In this document: positions 42,709 through 50,989 of the stretch, one piece after another
How the letters are laid out: each line of letters starts with the position of its first letter
Numbering within the stretch: the first letter of the stretch is position 1
Assembly (NCBI RefSeq): GCF_003946115.1
Contig: NZ_RHOH01000012.1
Coordinates: 1 to 55,987 of the forward strand
DNA: 55,987 bases
Reading direction: 5' to 3'
Source: Lacticaseibacillus daqingensis
Lineage (GTDB): Bacteria; Bacillota; Bacilli; Lactobacillales; Lactobacillaceae
Notes under the pieces: model-generated
The model's input: the letters and a program-made list of their open reading frames with translations, nothing else
Databases searched by the model: none
Told to the model about the DNA's origin: nothing
Program-made: the position numbers and the translations under genes

Positions 42709-42726
42709 GGGGCCACTTCTGGCCCC
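42709..42726 (-). terminator. terminator of the three-gene operon 42737-44168
   Basis: GGGGCCA and TGGCCCC around CTTC. On the - strand it is followed by GTTTTTGT. It sits 10 bp after the last gene. Confidence 0.7.
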
Positions 42727-42736
42727 TACCGTTTGA

Positions 42737-43270
42737 TTATTTAGCTGCACGATTCTGGTCTATTACAAGTTGCTGCGCGTGAGACAGAGCAGCCGTAATA
42801 CGATCGGCTTGCTGGGTGACTAGATTGACAGCTCGCCGTATCGGTAGCGGCTGGTACATGTCAACGGAGCCAATGGGTAGAAATTGATCAACGTGCGCAT
42901 AAACGTGTGCACCGGTTTGGTCAACCGAAGGAGACGGTTGTTGGTAGTGCCAAAGTGTGCCGTTGGAAATGCGAAGCTGCCCAGCATACACCACTCCCTT
43001 AACTTCTATGCAGACAATATCGCCGGCTGATGTTGCAATCATTTGTTCAAAGCTCGGCTTAAAGCGATTAAAGGTGTTTCTTTCAGCATCAGAGCTGCAA
43101 TCCTGAGCTACACGCGAAACAAATTGTGACAGGTCAAGTGGCTGCGTTGGCTCGTTTTCACGAATCCATCCGATACCAACGATGCTAAATCTAAGCCATA
43201 GTCGTCCGGCTTGTTCCTTCGTTCCCGTTTTTTCAACTGGATTATGGTTATACCAATACACTTTGGGCAT
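42737..43270 (-). CDS. hypothetical protein, paralogue of 43271-43714
   Basis: 177 residues. Not recognised. MPKVYWYNHNPVEKTGTKEQAGRLWLRFSIVG; then ATSAGDIVCIEVKGVVYAGQLRISNGTLWHYQ; then VYAHVDQFLPIG. The order M.KVY.W, GD(I/V)..I.V....Y...(L/V)R...G..WH(Y/F) is shared with the next gene upstream, so the two are divergent paralogues, perhaps with a PUA/EVE-like or SH3-like barrel. It has no membrane helix. It is the last gene of a three-gene operon. Confidence 0.65.
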   Translation of the reverse strand: MPKVYWYNHNPVEKTGTKEQAGRLWLRFSIVGIGWIRENEPTQPLDLSQFVSRVAQDCSSDAERNTFNRFKPSFEQMIATSAGDIVCIEVKGVVYAGQLRISNGTLWHYQQPSPSVDQTGAHVYAHVDQFLPIGSVDMYQPLPIRRAVNLVTQQADRITAALSHAQQLVIDQNRAAK

Positions 43271-43714
43271 TTAACTGACCCCCATCATTGTGTGGTTGCT
43301 AGGCGTTTTGTGCTGCATAAGAAGCCGAAATTGGAGTGTCATTAGCTGGATGTATGGAAGCCGCGTAACATTAGCGAGATTTGCGTACAAGAGGGCCTGA
43401 GCCTCGGCATACGATTGGCGCTCTGCAAAGTGCCACGTGGCTCCATCGACTTGTCTAACCGAGCAACGGTAAAAGTGCCATCCTACCTTAAGGATGAGGA
43501 CATCACCAGGTCGAATATCAATGATTGTTTTGTAGTCACGCTTGAGACGATCACGTCTGTTGGGCCATCGACGCAGCGCTTCTTGATAAAGAATCTTCGG
43601 GCGCAAAGGCCAGGCATTTTGAACAACAACGGCATCTGTGCCGAAGATTCTTGCTGTAAGCCAGGTTCGGCCAACTTCGCGGGAAGGGGCACGCCAGAAA
43701 TAAACTTTAGTCAT
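43271..43714 (-). CDS. hypothetical protein, paralogue of 42737-43270
   Basis: 147 residues from the ATG at 43714. Not recognised. MTKVYFWRAPSREVGRTWLTARIFGTDAVVVQNAWPLRPKI; IIDIRPGDVLILKVGWHFYRCSVRQVDGATWHFAERQSYAEAQALLYANLANVTRLPYIQLM. Same plan as its neighbour, with a GDV..L.V....Y and WHF core. It directly abuts the next gene and overlaps the previous one by 8 bp. The function is unknown; a nucleic-acid reader is possible. Confidence 0.65.
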   Translation of the reverse strand: MTKVYFWRAPSREVGRTWLTARIFGTDAVVVQNAWPLRPKILYQEALRRWPNRRDRLKRDYKTIIDIRPGDVLILKVGWHFYRCSVRQVDGATWHFAERQSYAEAQALLYANLANVTRLPYIQLMTLQFRLLMQHKTPSNHTMMGVS

Positions 43715-44168
43715 TGGCAACCTCATTCCCTTGTTTGGCGCGGTAGGCTTCATAGTTTGGGGTAATATCAGCCTCCGTCAGTTGTTCCCGAATGGAAGGC
43801 GAAAGCGTGCTTTGGTAGTAATGTCGCAGAAAGGCGGCCGCGTCACTGACTTCGGCAAACTGATCGACTGTTTCTCCGGTATCGGGGTTTTGATAGTAAC
43901 CGTAACTTAGCGTGAGCCGTGGGCGGATATTGTAGTCGTTAATGTTGCGTGGCTGGTTATGACCCGCCTGCTTAGGGACCAACAGTTGAATCTTAATTAC
44001 GTTATTGCCAGTCATAGGGAATCCGGTATCCTGTTTGACTCCACTCGAGCCGTTAACACGTGCGGTGCTTTCGTTCCCAATTGAAACTTTGTACACGGAT
44101 CCTTGCGGGTGATAAACATTGTGTGTTGGGACCAAGATATAAAGACTCGCGGTGTATTGTCTGGACAT
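43707..44168 (-). CDS. hypothetical protein, first gene of a three-gene operon
   Basis: 153 residues with AAGGAGGAACTTTT upstream. Not recognised. MSRQYTASLYILVPTHNVYHPQGSVYKVSIGNESTARVNGSSGVKQDTGFPMTGNNVIKIQLLVPKQ: a beta-rich N-terminus, then RPRLTLSYGYYQNPDTGETVDQFAEVSDAAAFLRHYYQ and a helical C-terminus. No membrane segment. It has its own strong promoter. A system of unknown function. Confidence 0.65.
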   Translation of the reverse strand: MSRQYTASLYILVPTHNVYHPQGSVYKVSIGNESTARVNGSSGVKQDTGFPMTGNNVIKIQLLVPKQAGHNQPRNINDYNIRPRLTLSYGYYQNPDTGETVDQFAEVSDAAAFLRHYYQSTLSPSIREQLTEADITPNYEAYRAKQGNEVAND

Positions 44169-44218
44169 AAAAGTTCCTCCTTGGTTGGCGCCTGTTCCTA
44201 AGAGCCCATTTCACAGAT

Positions 44219-44247
44219 ATTATATCCGAGTAATTAGTTCCGGTCAA
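44219..44247 (-). promoter_or_regulatory. promoter of the three-gene operon
   Basis: On the - strand TTGACC, exactly 17 bp, TATAAT. It lies 50 bp upstream of the first gene. One of the best sigma-A-type promoters in the window. Confidence 0.75.
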
Positions 44248-44379
44248 CCGAAAGTTAGGCTTTAGATCCCGATATATATCTTATTGAAGATGATTCCGGC
44301 GTGGCGTCTGCGAGGACTCATTATCTAGTCTGTGCTGACAACCCTAATGACTAGTCCATAATTATATGTGACAGCAAAG

Positions 44380-44411
44380 GAGCCGCCACCTCCAGCGGGT
44401 GACGGCTCTTG
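44380..44411. terminator. hairpin between two - strand blocks
   Basis: AGCCGCCACC and GGGTGACGGCT form a stem with one mismatch, followed by CTTGTTG. The rest of 44248-44524 shows no gene. Confidence 0.4.
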
Positions 44412-44524
44412 TTGATTGGAAACAAACGATGTCAATACATAGTTTTTGTATACGGTATACGAGGAGTAAGCAACACTGCCTTCAGATAAGCCGACTCATT
44501 CTGCACCTGGCCCCACAGGGTCCT

Positions 44525-44971
44525 CTATCTACCACGTTTTGCTGCTACCCACATGTCCGCTCGACAGAGCAACCGATTGGCGGCCTTGATTCCTTGCCAG
44601 AAAATCCAGATAATACCCGCAGCAATCAGTGACTTAGCGCCAAATCGAAAGAGGCTTCCCAACGCCACGAATACCCCGCCGACAAAAGGGGCCAGGAATA
44701 AGCCACCCACGACCATTGGCCACTCGTACAGCGCCCAGAACGCCACAACAATCACTACCAGGACGCCTAAGAACATGGCAACGCCTGGTAGGCTGTTACC
44801 GAAGATAGCGTGCAAGATGTAGCTGAACATGGGCTTCACGACGTGCGAGAAGATATATTGAAATGGGGCGATGATTAGGTACCCAAGAGCGTTCAAGATG
44901 CGCAGTAGATTATCAAGCACGATATCCAGTGCCCAGCTAATCCAGTTCGTTAGTTGCGTTGTGCCTTCCAT
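44525..44971 (-). CDS. multi-pass membrane protein
   Basis: 148 residues with GGAGGATGGGGAC upstream. Three or four membrane segments (LGYLIIAPFQYIFSHV, VAMFLGVLVVIVVAFWALY, MVVGGLFLAPFVGGVFVALG, LIAAGIIWIFW) and a basic C-terminus (MWVAAKRGR). Not recognised. It ends a - strand run of three genes beside the partition locus. Confidence 0.65.
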   Translation of the reverse strand: MEGTTQLTNWISWALDIVLDNLLRILNALGYLIIAPFQYIFSHVVKPMFSYILHAIFGNSLPGVAMFLGVLVVIVVAFWALYEWPMVVGGLFLAPFVGGVFVALGSLFRFGAKSLIAAGIIWIFWQGIKAANRLLCRADMWVAAKRGR

Positions 44972-44989
44972 GTCCCCATCCTCCGTTTT

Positions 44990-45649
44990 CTATTGTAGGT
45001 CTTTGACCTTATCGCTTAGTTTTCCAACTTTGTTTCGCAGCCGGTTGCGTTTCCGGGCGACGGCTCGGGTGAGCTTCCGGTGTCCCTCGTACTCGTTGCG
45101 ATGAGCCGCCAACTTATCACCCAGTTCGGTAACTCGATGTTCCATTGCTTTGATCTGCGCATCCGTGGCCATCTCACCTGTCAACGCCAGCATCTCGGCG
45201 AACGGGTCCAGCTTTCCGCTACGATAGCGGCGCTGTTGTCCAACGTGGCTGTACGCGTAAAGTGCTGACTGCGGCTGGCCCTCTCGCCCTGGCACCTTGA
45301 TGATCTGGCCGAAGCGTGCACTAGATAGGTCAATCGTTGCTGGGACCAGCCACTTGTAGGTGTGCGGGTTCAATGAGCCGTCGTCGTTAAGAAAGTAAGC
45401 TATTGCGATGGTAGCGTTCCGCTTCAATACTGCGTAACGCTGCGGGTTCTTGTCCTTCGGTGCTGTGGCGACTAGTCCTCTCAACTCGCGCTTCACACGG
45501 TTCAACGCGGTTCGCTGCCGCTTCAGCTCTATTTCTCGCTCCGAAATCTTCGGCTTTTTTGGCTTCGGCTCTACCGGCGCCGGAGCCTTTCTATGTGGTT
45601 GCCCTGGTACCAGCATGTCCCGCCGACTAATCTGTATCTTCTTTGCCAT
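44990..45649 (-). CDS. hypothetical basic coiled-coil protein
   Basis: 219 residues with AAAGGAGGAATGG upstream. Not recognised. A Lys/Pro-rich N-terminus (RKAPAPVEPKPKKPKISEREIELKRQRTALNRVKRELRG), a compact middle (NATIAIAYFLNDDGSLNPHTYKWLVPATIDLSSARFGQIIKVPGREGQPQ) and a coiled-coil C-terminus (AMEHRVTELGDKLAAHRNEYEGHRK). Highly basic, so probably DNA- or RNA-associated. Confidence 0.65.
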   Translation of the reverse strand: MAKKIQISRRDMLVPGQPHRKAPAPVEPKPKKPKISEREIELKRQRTALNRVKRELRGLVATAPKDKNPQRYAVLKRNATIAIAYFLNDDGSLNPHTYKWLVPATIDLSSARFGQIIKVPGREGQPQSALYAYSHVGQQRRYRSGKLDPFAEMLALTGEMATDAQIKAMEHRVTELGDKLAAHRNEYEGHRKLTRAVARKRNRLRNKVGKLSDKVKDLQ

Positions 45650-45669
45650 CCATTCCTCCTTTGACGCTG

Positions 45670-46401
45670 CTACGCGAGCGTCCAGCCAGTCTGGCTGTCA
45701 TAATCGTAAAGGGCTTCAAAATCCGTTTGTGACAAGGCCAGGAGGCGGCCGGTGGCGAGCCTAATCAGAATGTCGCCAACCTCCAAGGAGAAGCTTGGCT
45801 GCTTGCTGCCAGCATAAGCGTCAACTTGAATCTTGTCATGCCTTTTGGTGAAGTGGGCGTTCGCCGGGTCAGCGAGCCTCTGGATTGCGGCGAGGTTAAC
45901 GCCGTCAAACTGAACATACTGATCAGCCTGGCTCGGTTTACGCAATGCCGTTCCCTTGGCAATCTCTACCTCACCCCAGGTTGCGACAGTACCGCCCGCA
46001 CGGCCCATCCGCTTGATTGCCTGGTCGAGTGTCGTAACCTTGGTTCCTTCTATTGAGATACCGAGCCTACGGGCCTCACTTGAACTGATCCTCCGTCGTT
46101 GCCTACCACGGGCAAGCACGCTCTGTTCCTGTCGATGGGTGACAGTACGGATGATGCTAACGGAGCCATCATCTTCTTCTACTTCCCACACAGTAGGAAT
46201 AGCCTTTTGCGTCGGCGTCTCAACCATGTCAAGTTGAACTGCGCTGGTGGCGTCAGGATGACCATCAAGCTGCAAGGAGAGCAAGTTGATCTGATCGCAC
46301 ACGGCACAATCCGGGTCGCTGCCGGGCTCATGTAGATCATCTAGCCCGTCTTTGGTGTGTTTTGCATAGGCTGCATACAAATCCTTCTTTGTTACTGACA
46401 T
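45670..46401 (-). CDS. hypothetical protein
   Basis: 243 residues from the ATG at 46401 with GGGGGAGAAAC. Not recognised. The N-terminus holds a CAVC pair (DPDCAVCDQINLL) and a polar domain; a basic patch (LARGRQRRRISSSEARRLGI) is followed by SFSLEVGDILIRLATGRLLALSQTDFEALYDYDSQTGW, a small beta domain. It lies next to the GTAC repeat arrays, so it may be linked to plasmid maintenance. Confidence 0.65.
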   Translation of the reverse strand: MSVTKKDLYAAYAKHTKDGLDDLHEPGSDPDCAVCDQINLLSLQLDGHPDATSAVQLDMVETPTQKAIPTVWEVEEDDGSVSIIRTVTHRQEQSVLARGRQRRRISSSEARRLGISIEGTKVTTLDQAIKRMGRAGGTVATWGEVEIAKGTALRKPSQADQYVQFDGVNLAAIQRLADPANAHFTKRHDKIQVDAYAGSKQPSFSLEVGDILIRLATGRLLALSQTDFEALYDYDSQTGWTLA

Positions 46402-46540
46402 GTTTCTCCCCCTAGCCAGGTGAGCAGCAGCCGCTTCCCAGCTTGACACGTACACACTAATCTTTTAATTCCCAGCCATGGCACCCCGGCTGCGCCATAA
46501 AGTGCTGATCCGTCAGCCGAAGCAAGTATGCCAGGACTTT

Positions 46541-47213
46541 AGTACTTTAGTACGCTGGTACCAAGGTACCCTACGTCTTGGACTGAGCGGGTGCGCTCAC
46601 GCAGCAGTTGCATTTACACAAGTGTAAATGTACACGCCACAATTCCTTCGCAACGGCCTCTATTGCTACTTTGTGTAAAGGTGTAAGTGTACACACTACC
46701 CTCAACCGGATGCTCTCTCACGCCGCTATTACAATACGCCGTTAATGCCACTCTACGGGCCTCAAGTACTGGCCCACGCTCGCCACGCGGTACTAAGGTA
46801 CGATGGTACCAAGGTATCAAAGTACCTTAGTACCATGGTACCTTTATCCCGCTACATATAGCCTACATTGCGCTGTTTGCTGAACACGAAAGTTTTTCGT
46901 TATAGTACCAAGGTACCTAGGTACTTTGGTACCTGGATTCGGTTGGCGTGCATTTCTTTGTGTAAAGGCGTAAATGTGCACGTCCCACTCGAACTGACGT
47001 CTTCTCTCGCACCGATAGTATAATATGCTGTCAAAAGTACACTACTGGCGCAAGGGATTGAATTGTTGTGGCTCAATGGTACTAAGGTACGATAGTACTA
47101 AGGTATCAAAGTACCTTAGTACTTTTAGCCTTCTAGGTATTGCCCGCGTTATGCCGTTTGATGAATGCGCAAATTTATCATCACAGTGCCTAGGTACTAA
47201 GGTACTTTGGTAC
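46541..47213. repeat. partition-site-like repeat arrays, set 1 (five clusters)
   Basis: GTACNNNN repeats with an 8-bp period, for example at 46790, 46798, 46806, 46814 (GTAT), 46822, 46830 and 46838, and again at 47079-47119 with the same GTAT slot. Shorter clusters lie near 46541, 46903 and 47188. TGTGTAAAGG and GTGTAAATGTACAC motifs recur between them. The 8-bp iteron style and the flanking of parA resemble pAD1-type centromeres. No gene lies in 46402-47226. Confidence 0.75.
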
Positions 47214-47226
47214 TGTTGGTCGAAAG

Positions 47227-47598
47227 TTACTTTGCGTTCATCGCTTTGTCGTAGGCATCCTTGATTTCGCGATCAGTCAGCGCATGTTCCAGAATTAAGT
47301 GTAGAACAAATTCAGTCATTGACTGCCCCTGTTGCGCTGCCTTTGCTTTGATTGCGCTTTGTATTTCAGCGGGCATATATACCTTGACCTGCTTGGTGCC
47401 CTTGGTACTGGCGTAAAAGGCTCGTATATCCTCGAAGCGGGTGAGCTTTACCTGCTTTTCATCCTTCTCTTCTACCGCAGCTGCCTTTTCTGGAGCAGGT
47501 GCGGCCACACCTGTTGCTGGCTTACCAAACAAGGTATCGGGAATACCATTGCCTACTACCATTGGATTATCCTTGAGACTCTTCCTTTTTGTAGCCAT
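47227..47598 (-). CDS. ribbon-helix-helix partition partner of ParA
   Basis: 123 residues, starting next to the parA stop. A flexible N-terminus rich in Ala/Pro/Lys is followed by a ribbon-helix-helix (QVKVYMPAEIQSAIKAKAAQQGQSMTEFVLHLILEHALT). This is the layout of small centromere-binding proteins such as ParG or pAD1 RepC. It should bind the GTAC arrays on both sides of the operon and stimulate ParA. Confidence 0.75.
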   Translation of the reverse strand: MATKRKSLKDNPMVVGNGIPDTLFGKPATGVAAPAPEKAAAVEEKDEKQVKLTRFEDIRAFYASTKGTKQVKVYMPAEIQSAIKAKAAQQGQSMTEFVLHLILEHALTDREIKDAYDKAMNAK

Positions 47599-47599
47599 A

Positions 47600-48376
47600 T
47601 TAGACCTCCTGAACTAATTTCTTTGCCAACTTGAAATAAGCGAGTCCTGCCGCATTTGTTTTATCCATATCGTACGTGGAAATTTGGTTTACGCTGGCAT
47701 CGGCGACTTTAACCGACCGGGGAATGTCTGCCAGGATTTGAATGGAATCGTCTTCCAACACCTGGTAAGCCTCATTCGACTGAAGGGTATGCTGCGTCAT
47801 TGTGACGACATAACCGTAAATTTTGAGATTTTTGTTGATCTGGCTCTGCACTTGCGAAATGGTATTTTTCACCAGTTGCCGCCCCAGCAGAGCCTGATAT
47901 TCAGCCTGAACTGGGATCACGACTTCATCCGCGGCACTCAGTGCATTAACGGTCAGTAAACCACGACTCGGAGGGCAGTCAATCAGGATGTAATCAAAGT
48001 GGAAATCAGGATCCTCCATGAGCGTCTTCAATGCATCACGAAGCACCAGCTCCCGTAATGTCATTTGAACCAGCGACAACTCAGCGTCCGACAATTCTAG
48101 GGTCGTCGGTGCCAGCCACAGGTTTTCCTTGATTGGCACAATTGCTTCTCTTATAGAGGCCTTTCTTAACATCACTTGAGTCATATTTGGCACCGCAGAC
48201 CGAGTGAGCTGAGGCAAGTCTCCACGTATCTGAGTAAGGCTGCTTTGTGGATCCATATCTACCATTAGCACCTTCTTTCCTAGGTGCTGTGAGAGTATGT
48301 CTCCCAGTTCAGCAACGGTCGTGGTCTTCGCGACGCCGCCTTTTTGATTTGCAAATGCAATAACTGTGGTCTTCAT
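47600..48376 (-). CDS. parA: ParA family partition ATPase
   Basis: 258 residues. The deviant Walker A motif is NQKGGVAKTTT (residues 10-20). VLMVDMDPQSSL and DYILIDCPPSRGLLTVNAL are the A' and B motifs. It has no long N-terminal helix-turn-helix, so it is the short (type Ib-like) ParA. ATP-driven movement on the nucleoid segregates the plasmid. It is first in the operon with the ribbon-helix-helix gene one base downstream. Repeat arrays lie upstream and downstream. Confidence 0.9.
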   Translation of the reverse strand: MKTTVIAFANQKGGVAKTTTVAELGDILSQHLGKKVLMVDMDPQSSLTQIRGDLPQLTRSAVPNMTQVMLRKASIREAIVPIKENLWLAPTTLELSDAELSLVQMTLRELVLRDALKTLMEDPDFHFDYILIDCPPSRGLLTVNALSAADEVVIPVQAEYQALLGRQLVKNTISQVQSQINKNLKIYGYVVTMTQHTLQSNEAYQVLEDDSIQILADIPRSVKVADASVNQISTYDMDKTNAAGLAYFKLAKKLVQEV

Positions 48377-48403
48377 TCTGTCTACCCTCCTGAATATTTC
48401 AAC

Positions 48404-48669
48404 CTTGGTACTAAAGTACCAAGGTACTAATCAAATCGTTCCACCTTGGTACCCTAGTACCAAGGTACCTTAGTACTAAACCGTGTTAACCTGAAGTGGG
48501 TATCTTCTGCTCGTCAGAATTGCTAATTTACTTGACACTAAGGCACATCGCCTCCCGAGTACCTTAGTACTAAGGTACCAAGGTACTATTCAAATGTCAA
48601 TACCTTGGCCACGAATAGTACCAAGGTACTCTAGTACTGAAGTACCTTAGTACCAGAGTACTTTGGTAC
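48404..48669. repeat. partition-site-like repeat arrays, set 2 (four clusters)
   Basis: GTACNNNN units with an 8-bp period, clearest at 48618, 48626, 48634, 48642, 48650, 48658 and 48666. Other clusters at 48404-48430, 48446-48478 and 48557-48588. They lie between the parA start and repA and may act as both centromere and operator. The rest of 48670-48985 holds the repA leader; I see no gene there. Confidence 0.75.
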
Positions 48670-48985
48670 CGGCGATTAACAGCGGTGTAAAAGCACTTCA
48701 TCAAGGGCTCGTATTTTTTGCTTGTGGTTTTTCTTTACTCAGGCCATGAATACGGTTAAAATTGGGTATGAAAAAAGCCCGATCCGTAGACCGAGCAACC
48801 AAAAAATCTTCTGCAAAGATATTCTACCGCATTCTCTGGAATTTTGGTAGTGAGGTTGCTTCAAAGTTGCACAATAGAATGTGGCAGGTTATATTTACCT
48901 CGAACTACTTCTGTTTGTGATTAGAGTCGTCTGCGGAATCGCAGGGGACTCTTTCGCATGTCCCACAAAACAGGAGGAATGAATC

Positions 48986-50230
48986 ATGGAGAGCCACAAG
49001 CAGCTTCCATTCTACTCAGCAAACGAAGCATTCGGCGAAACGTACTACCAGCTTCCGAAAGTCTTCTACACCAGTCCGCTATACAAACCGCTTTCTAACG
49101 ATGCAAAGGTGGCGTTCGCCATTCTCAAAAGCCATTTTGCATACAGTGTTCTTAACCATTGGGTTGACGATGATAACCATATCTTTTTCACTTATACCAA
49201 CGAGCGGATGAAAGACATGCTTGGCTGCCAAGATGGCAAATTGAGCAAAATCAAGAAAGAGCTGATCCAGGCCGGGCTTCTATCTCAGGTTCATGTAGGG
49301 CTGAACCAGCCGAACCGGTTATACCTTCATAAACCTGAGACAAGCGCAGAGGACGTTTATCAGATTGCGCATGAAGACCGGAACATCGCCGATTCAACCC
49401 CAGTGAAGCAGGGTGAAGGTTCGCAAACCCTTGATAATAGCGGACGTGCGAAAATCGCACGTCCGAATAATGCCGCCAATAAAGGACGTGCGAAAATCGC
49501 ACGTCCGGTGATGACGCAATCTGACGACTCGCAAACCCTTGGTAATAGCGGACATGCGAAAATCGCACACGAATTAGAACTATACTCTTCTAGAGACCTT
49601 ACTAGAGACCTTAAAGAGACTTCGAGTGCCGATTCTTCAAACACGGCGTCTTCGACACCAGAAAAGGGAGCAGAGCAAAACCAACCACTCAAGTCCGAGC
49701 TTTCGCCTGAGAAGGATGACGAGCTAGAAAGAATGCTGCTGGATAACTTCGCAGACAGCATTGATCCAGCTGTGTCTGGCGACATTCTGAGTCGTAGTAG
49801 TCTTCAGCTGATTGGCAAATGGAGCCACTCGGTGAAGGAGGCCCGCGAACGCGTGGGGGTTATCCTGAACGCCAAGCGCGACGCGGAACTGGAATACGAC
49901 ACGTACCTGGTCACCGAGGATTTGCAAGACGAGCTCAACAAGGCACTGCTGCGAGTCGTTATGCGCTGGAAAGACCAACTTGACGGCCGTAGCGAGCGCT
50001 CTATCCGCAACGTAGACAATTACCTCTACGGCGCTATGAAGCAGATCTTTGAGAACGAGTCTGTGCGCCAACTCAACCTTCAAGCTAAGGACGACGAAGA
50101 CCGTGCGGCGTTGCGTGACCTGCAAGATCGCTTTGCTGACGCGCGGACGGGCAAGCAAGCCCGGATGGAAGCCCGTGAAGTAAACCGGGCCCGGCGGCGG
50201 CAACGTGAGCACAAGCAAGCGAATGCTTGA
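48986..50230 (+). CDS. repA: RepA_N family replication initiator
   Basis: 414 residues with AGGAGGAATGAATC upstream. The N-terminus (LPFYSANEAFGETYYQLPKVFYTSPLYKPLSNDAKVAFAILKSHFAYS) is the RepA_N domain, followed by ERMKDMLGCQDGKLSKIKKELIQAGLL, a winged-helix-like segment. The middle holds the repeat cluster that likely forms the origin. The C-terminus (about 250-414) is host-specific in this family and is basic at its end. It starts theta replication. Confidence 0.9.
   Translation: MESHKQLPFYSANEAFGETYYQLPKVFYTSPLYKPLSNDAKVAFAILKSHFAYSVLNHWVDDDNHIFFTYTNERMKDMLGCQDGKLSKIKKELIQAGLLSQVHVGLNQPNRLYLHKPETSAEDVYQIAHEDRNIADSTPVKQGEGSQTLDNSGRAKIARPNNAANKGRAKIARPVMTQSDDSQTLGNSGHAKIAHELELYSSRDLTRDLKETSSADSSNTASSTPEKGAEQNQPLKSELSPEKDDELERMLLDNFADSIDPAVSGDILSRSSLQLIGKWSHSVKEARERVGVILNAKRDAELEYDTYLVTEDLQDELNKALLRVVMRWKDQLDGRSERSIRNVDNYLYGAMKQIFENESVRQLNLQAKDDEDRAALRDLQDRFADARTGKQARMEAREVNRARRRQREHKQANA
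49421..49570. other. putative oriV inside repA
   Basis: Three copies of GGAC.TGCGAAAATCGCAC at 49442, 49484 and 49550; the first two are perfect palindromes ending in GTGCGA/TCGCAC arms. A direct repeat of about 40 bp (TCGCAAACCCTTG... at 49421 and 49530) includes them. In RepA_N plasmids the origin lies within the central part of repA, which fits this position. They encode the repeated residues RAKIARP. Confidence 0.7.
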
Positions 50231-50280
50231 CTTGGTGAAACTCTGCGGTATTATAAGTTTGTAGACCGAACACGTGTTCG
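50227..50280 (+). promoter_or_regulatory. promoter-like sequence with perfect LexA box after repA
   Basis: GAACACGTGTTC (50268-50279) is a perfect GAAC-N4-GTTC box. TTGACT (50227-50232) with a TATTAT/TATAAG stretch about 17 bp downstream lies just before it. No gene starts nearby, so the SOS-controlled transcript would be non-coding until the terminator at 50639. Confidence 0.6.
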
Positions 50281-50381
50281 ATTTACGAAGTCTAGCCTGG
50301 CATGGTTGTGATTTGACAAGGGTTTGCGCAACATAATGGCTTTCGAGATGGCGCTTACAAAATATTGAAAAATATTTACAG

Positions 50382-50409
50382 TTGACTTTTGCGAAAGGTC
50401 TGATATTTT
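50382..50409 (+). promoter_or_regulatory. promoter of the candidate 258-nt RNA
   Basis: TTGACT, 16 bp, TATTTT, predicting a start near 50416. Confidence 0.6.
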
Positions 50410-50415
50410 GAAGGT

Positions 50416-50673
50416 GTAAATCTCGAGTGTCACACCGGCACAAAAAAAGTGGGCTAACCGAAAGTGCTGACTGGTCTGATAAACCAGTTTTAAGCGCAAA
50501 TTCGGAGTCACACGACGGAAACGAAACTTCCTGAGTGACTACCCCCTACTGTGCATCCACAGCATTTCAAGTTTAACACGCAGACACGCGGGAACCCCGC
50601 GTCACGCGGTGGAAACAGCGAGTGAAGGATGCATTGAGGGAGGTTACAGGGAAGTCTGTAACCTCCTTTTTTT
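50416..50673 (+). ncRNA. candidate structured ncRNA downstream of repA
   Basis: Bounded by the promoter above and an 11-bp terminator (GGAGGTTACAG / CTGTAACCTCC, then seven T, 50639-50673). Inside are AGTCAC/GTGACT enclosing GGAA/TTCC, CTGGT/ACCAG, GCGGG/CCCGC and a long-range GTGCATCC/GGATGCAT pairing. No open frame with a ribosome site is inside. I do not recognise the family. It could take part in replication control. Confidence 0.55.
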
Positions 50674-50734
50674 CGTACCTCTCGCAATTTACTGGGTGCA
50701 ATTACTGCATGAAGCAAGAGTAGGAGTGGGGAAG

Positions 50735-50977
50735 ATGGGAAGATACGTAGCCATTGACGAACTGGTGCATAGCGCAGCTGCTATCCGCACTTGGGATCAC
50801 CGCTATTTTATCAATCTTGGGGACGGCTGTTTGTACGATCGCTTCCAGGGCCAGCATGTGCTGCTGGAACGTGTTTATCCCAGCATCCGTACCGTTTATA
50901 ACTCGCAGCATCGTGCCATCGCACACCGGAAACATCCGCGCGACAAACTGACGACGATACCGCCAGGCGCAATCTAA
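50735..50977 (+). CDS. small hypothetical protein before the large RNA
   Basis: 80 residues with TAGGAGTGGGG upstream. MGRYVAIDELVHSAAAIRTWDHRYFINLGDGCLYDRFQGQHVLLERVYPSIRTVYNSQHRAIAHRKHPRDKL. Not recognised. Basic, His- and Arg-rich, probably nucleic-acid binding. It begins after the terminator at 50673 and ends 13 bp before the large RNA candidate. Confidence 0.5.
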   Translation: MGRYVAIDELVHSAAAIRTWDHRYFINLGDGCLYDRFQGQHVLLERVYPSIRTVYNSQHRAIAHRKHPRDKLTTIPPGAI

Positions 50978-50989
50978 TCTAGCAACAAC

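Noticed and set aside
46402-48985. CRISPR array
   Set aside because: The repeats are 8-bp GTAC units in clusters around parA, without equal-length spacers or cas genes.
49724-50443. Long - strand frame opposite repA
   Set aside because: It is a shadow of repA's codons with no ribosome site or recognisable protein.
50416-50673. 6S RNA or tmRNA
   Set aside because: It lacks the long central bubble of 6S and the tRNA-like ends of tmRNA.
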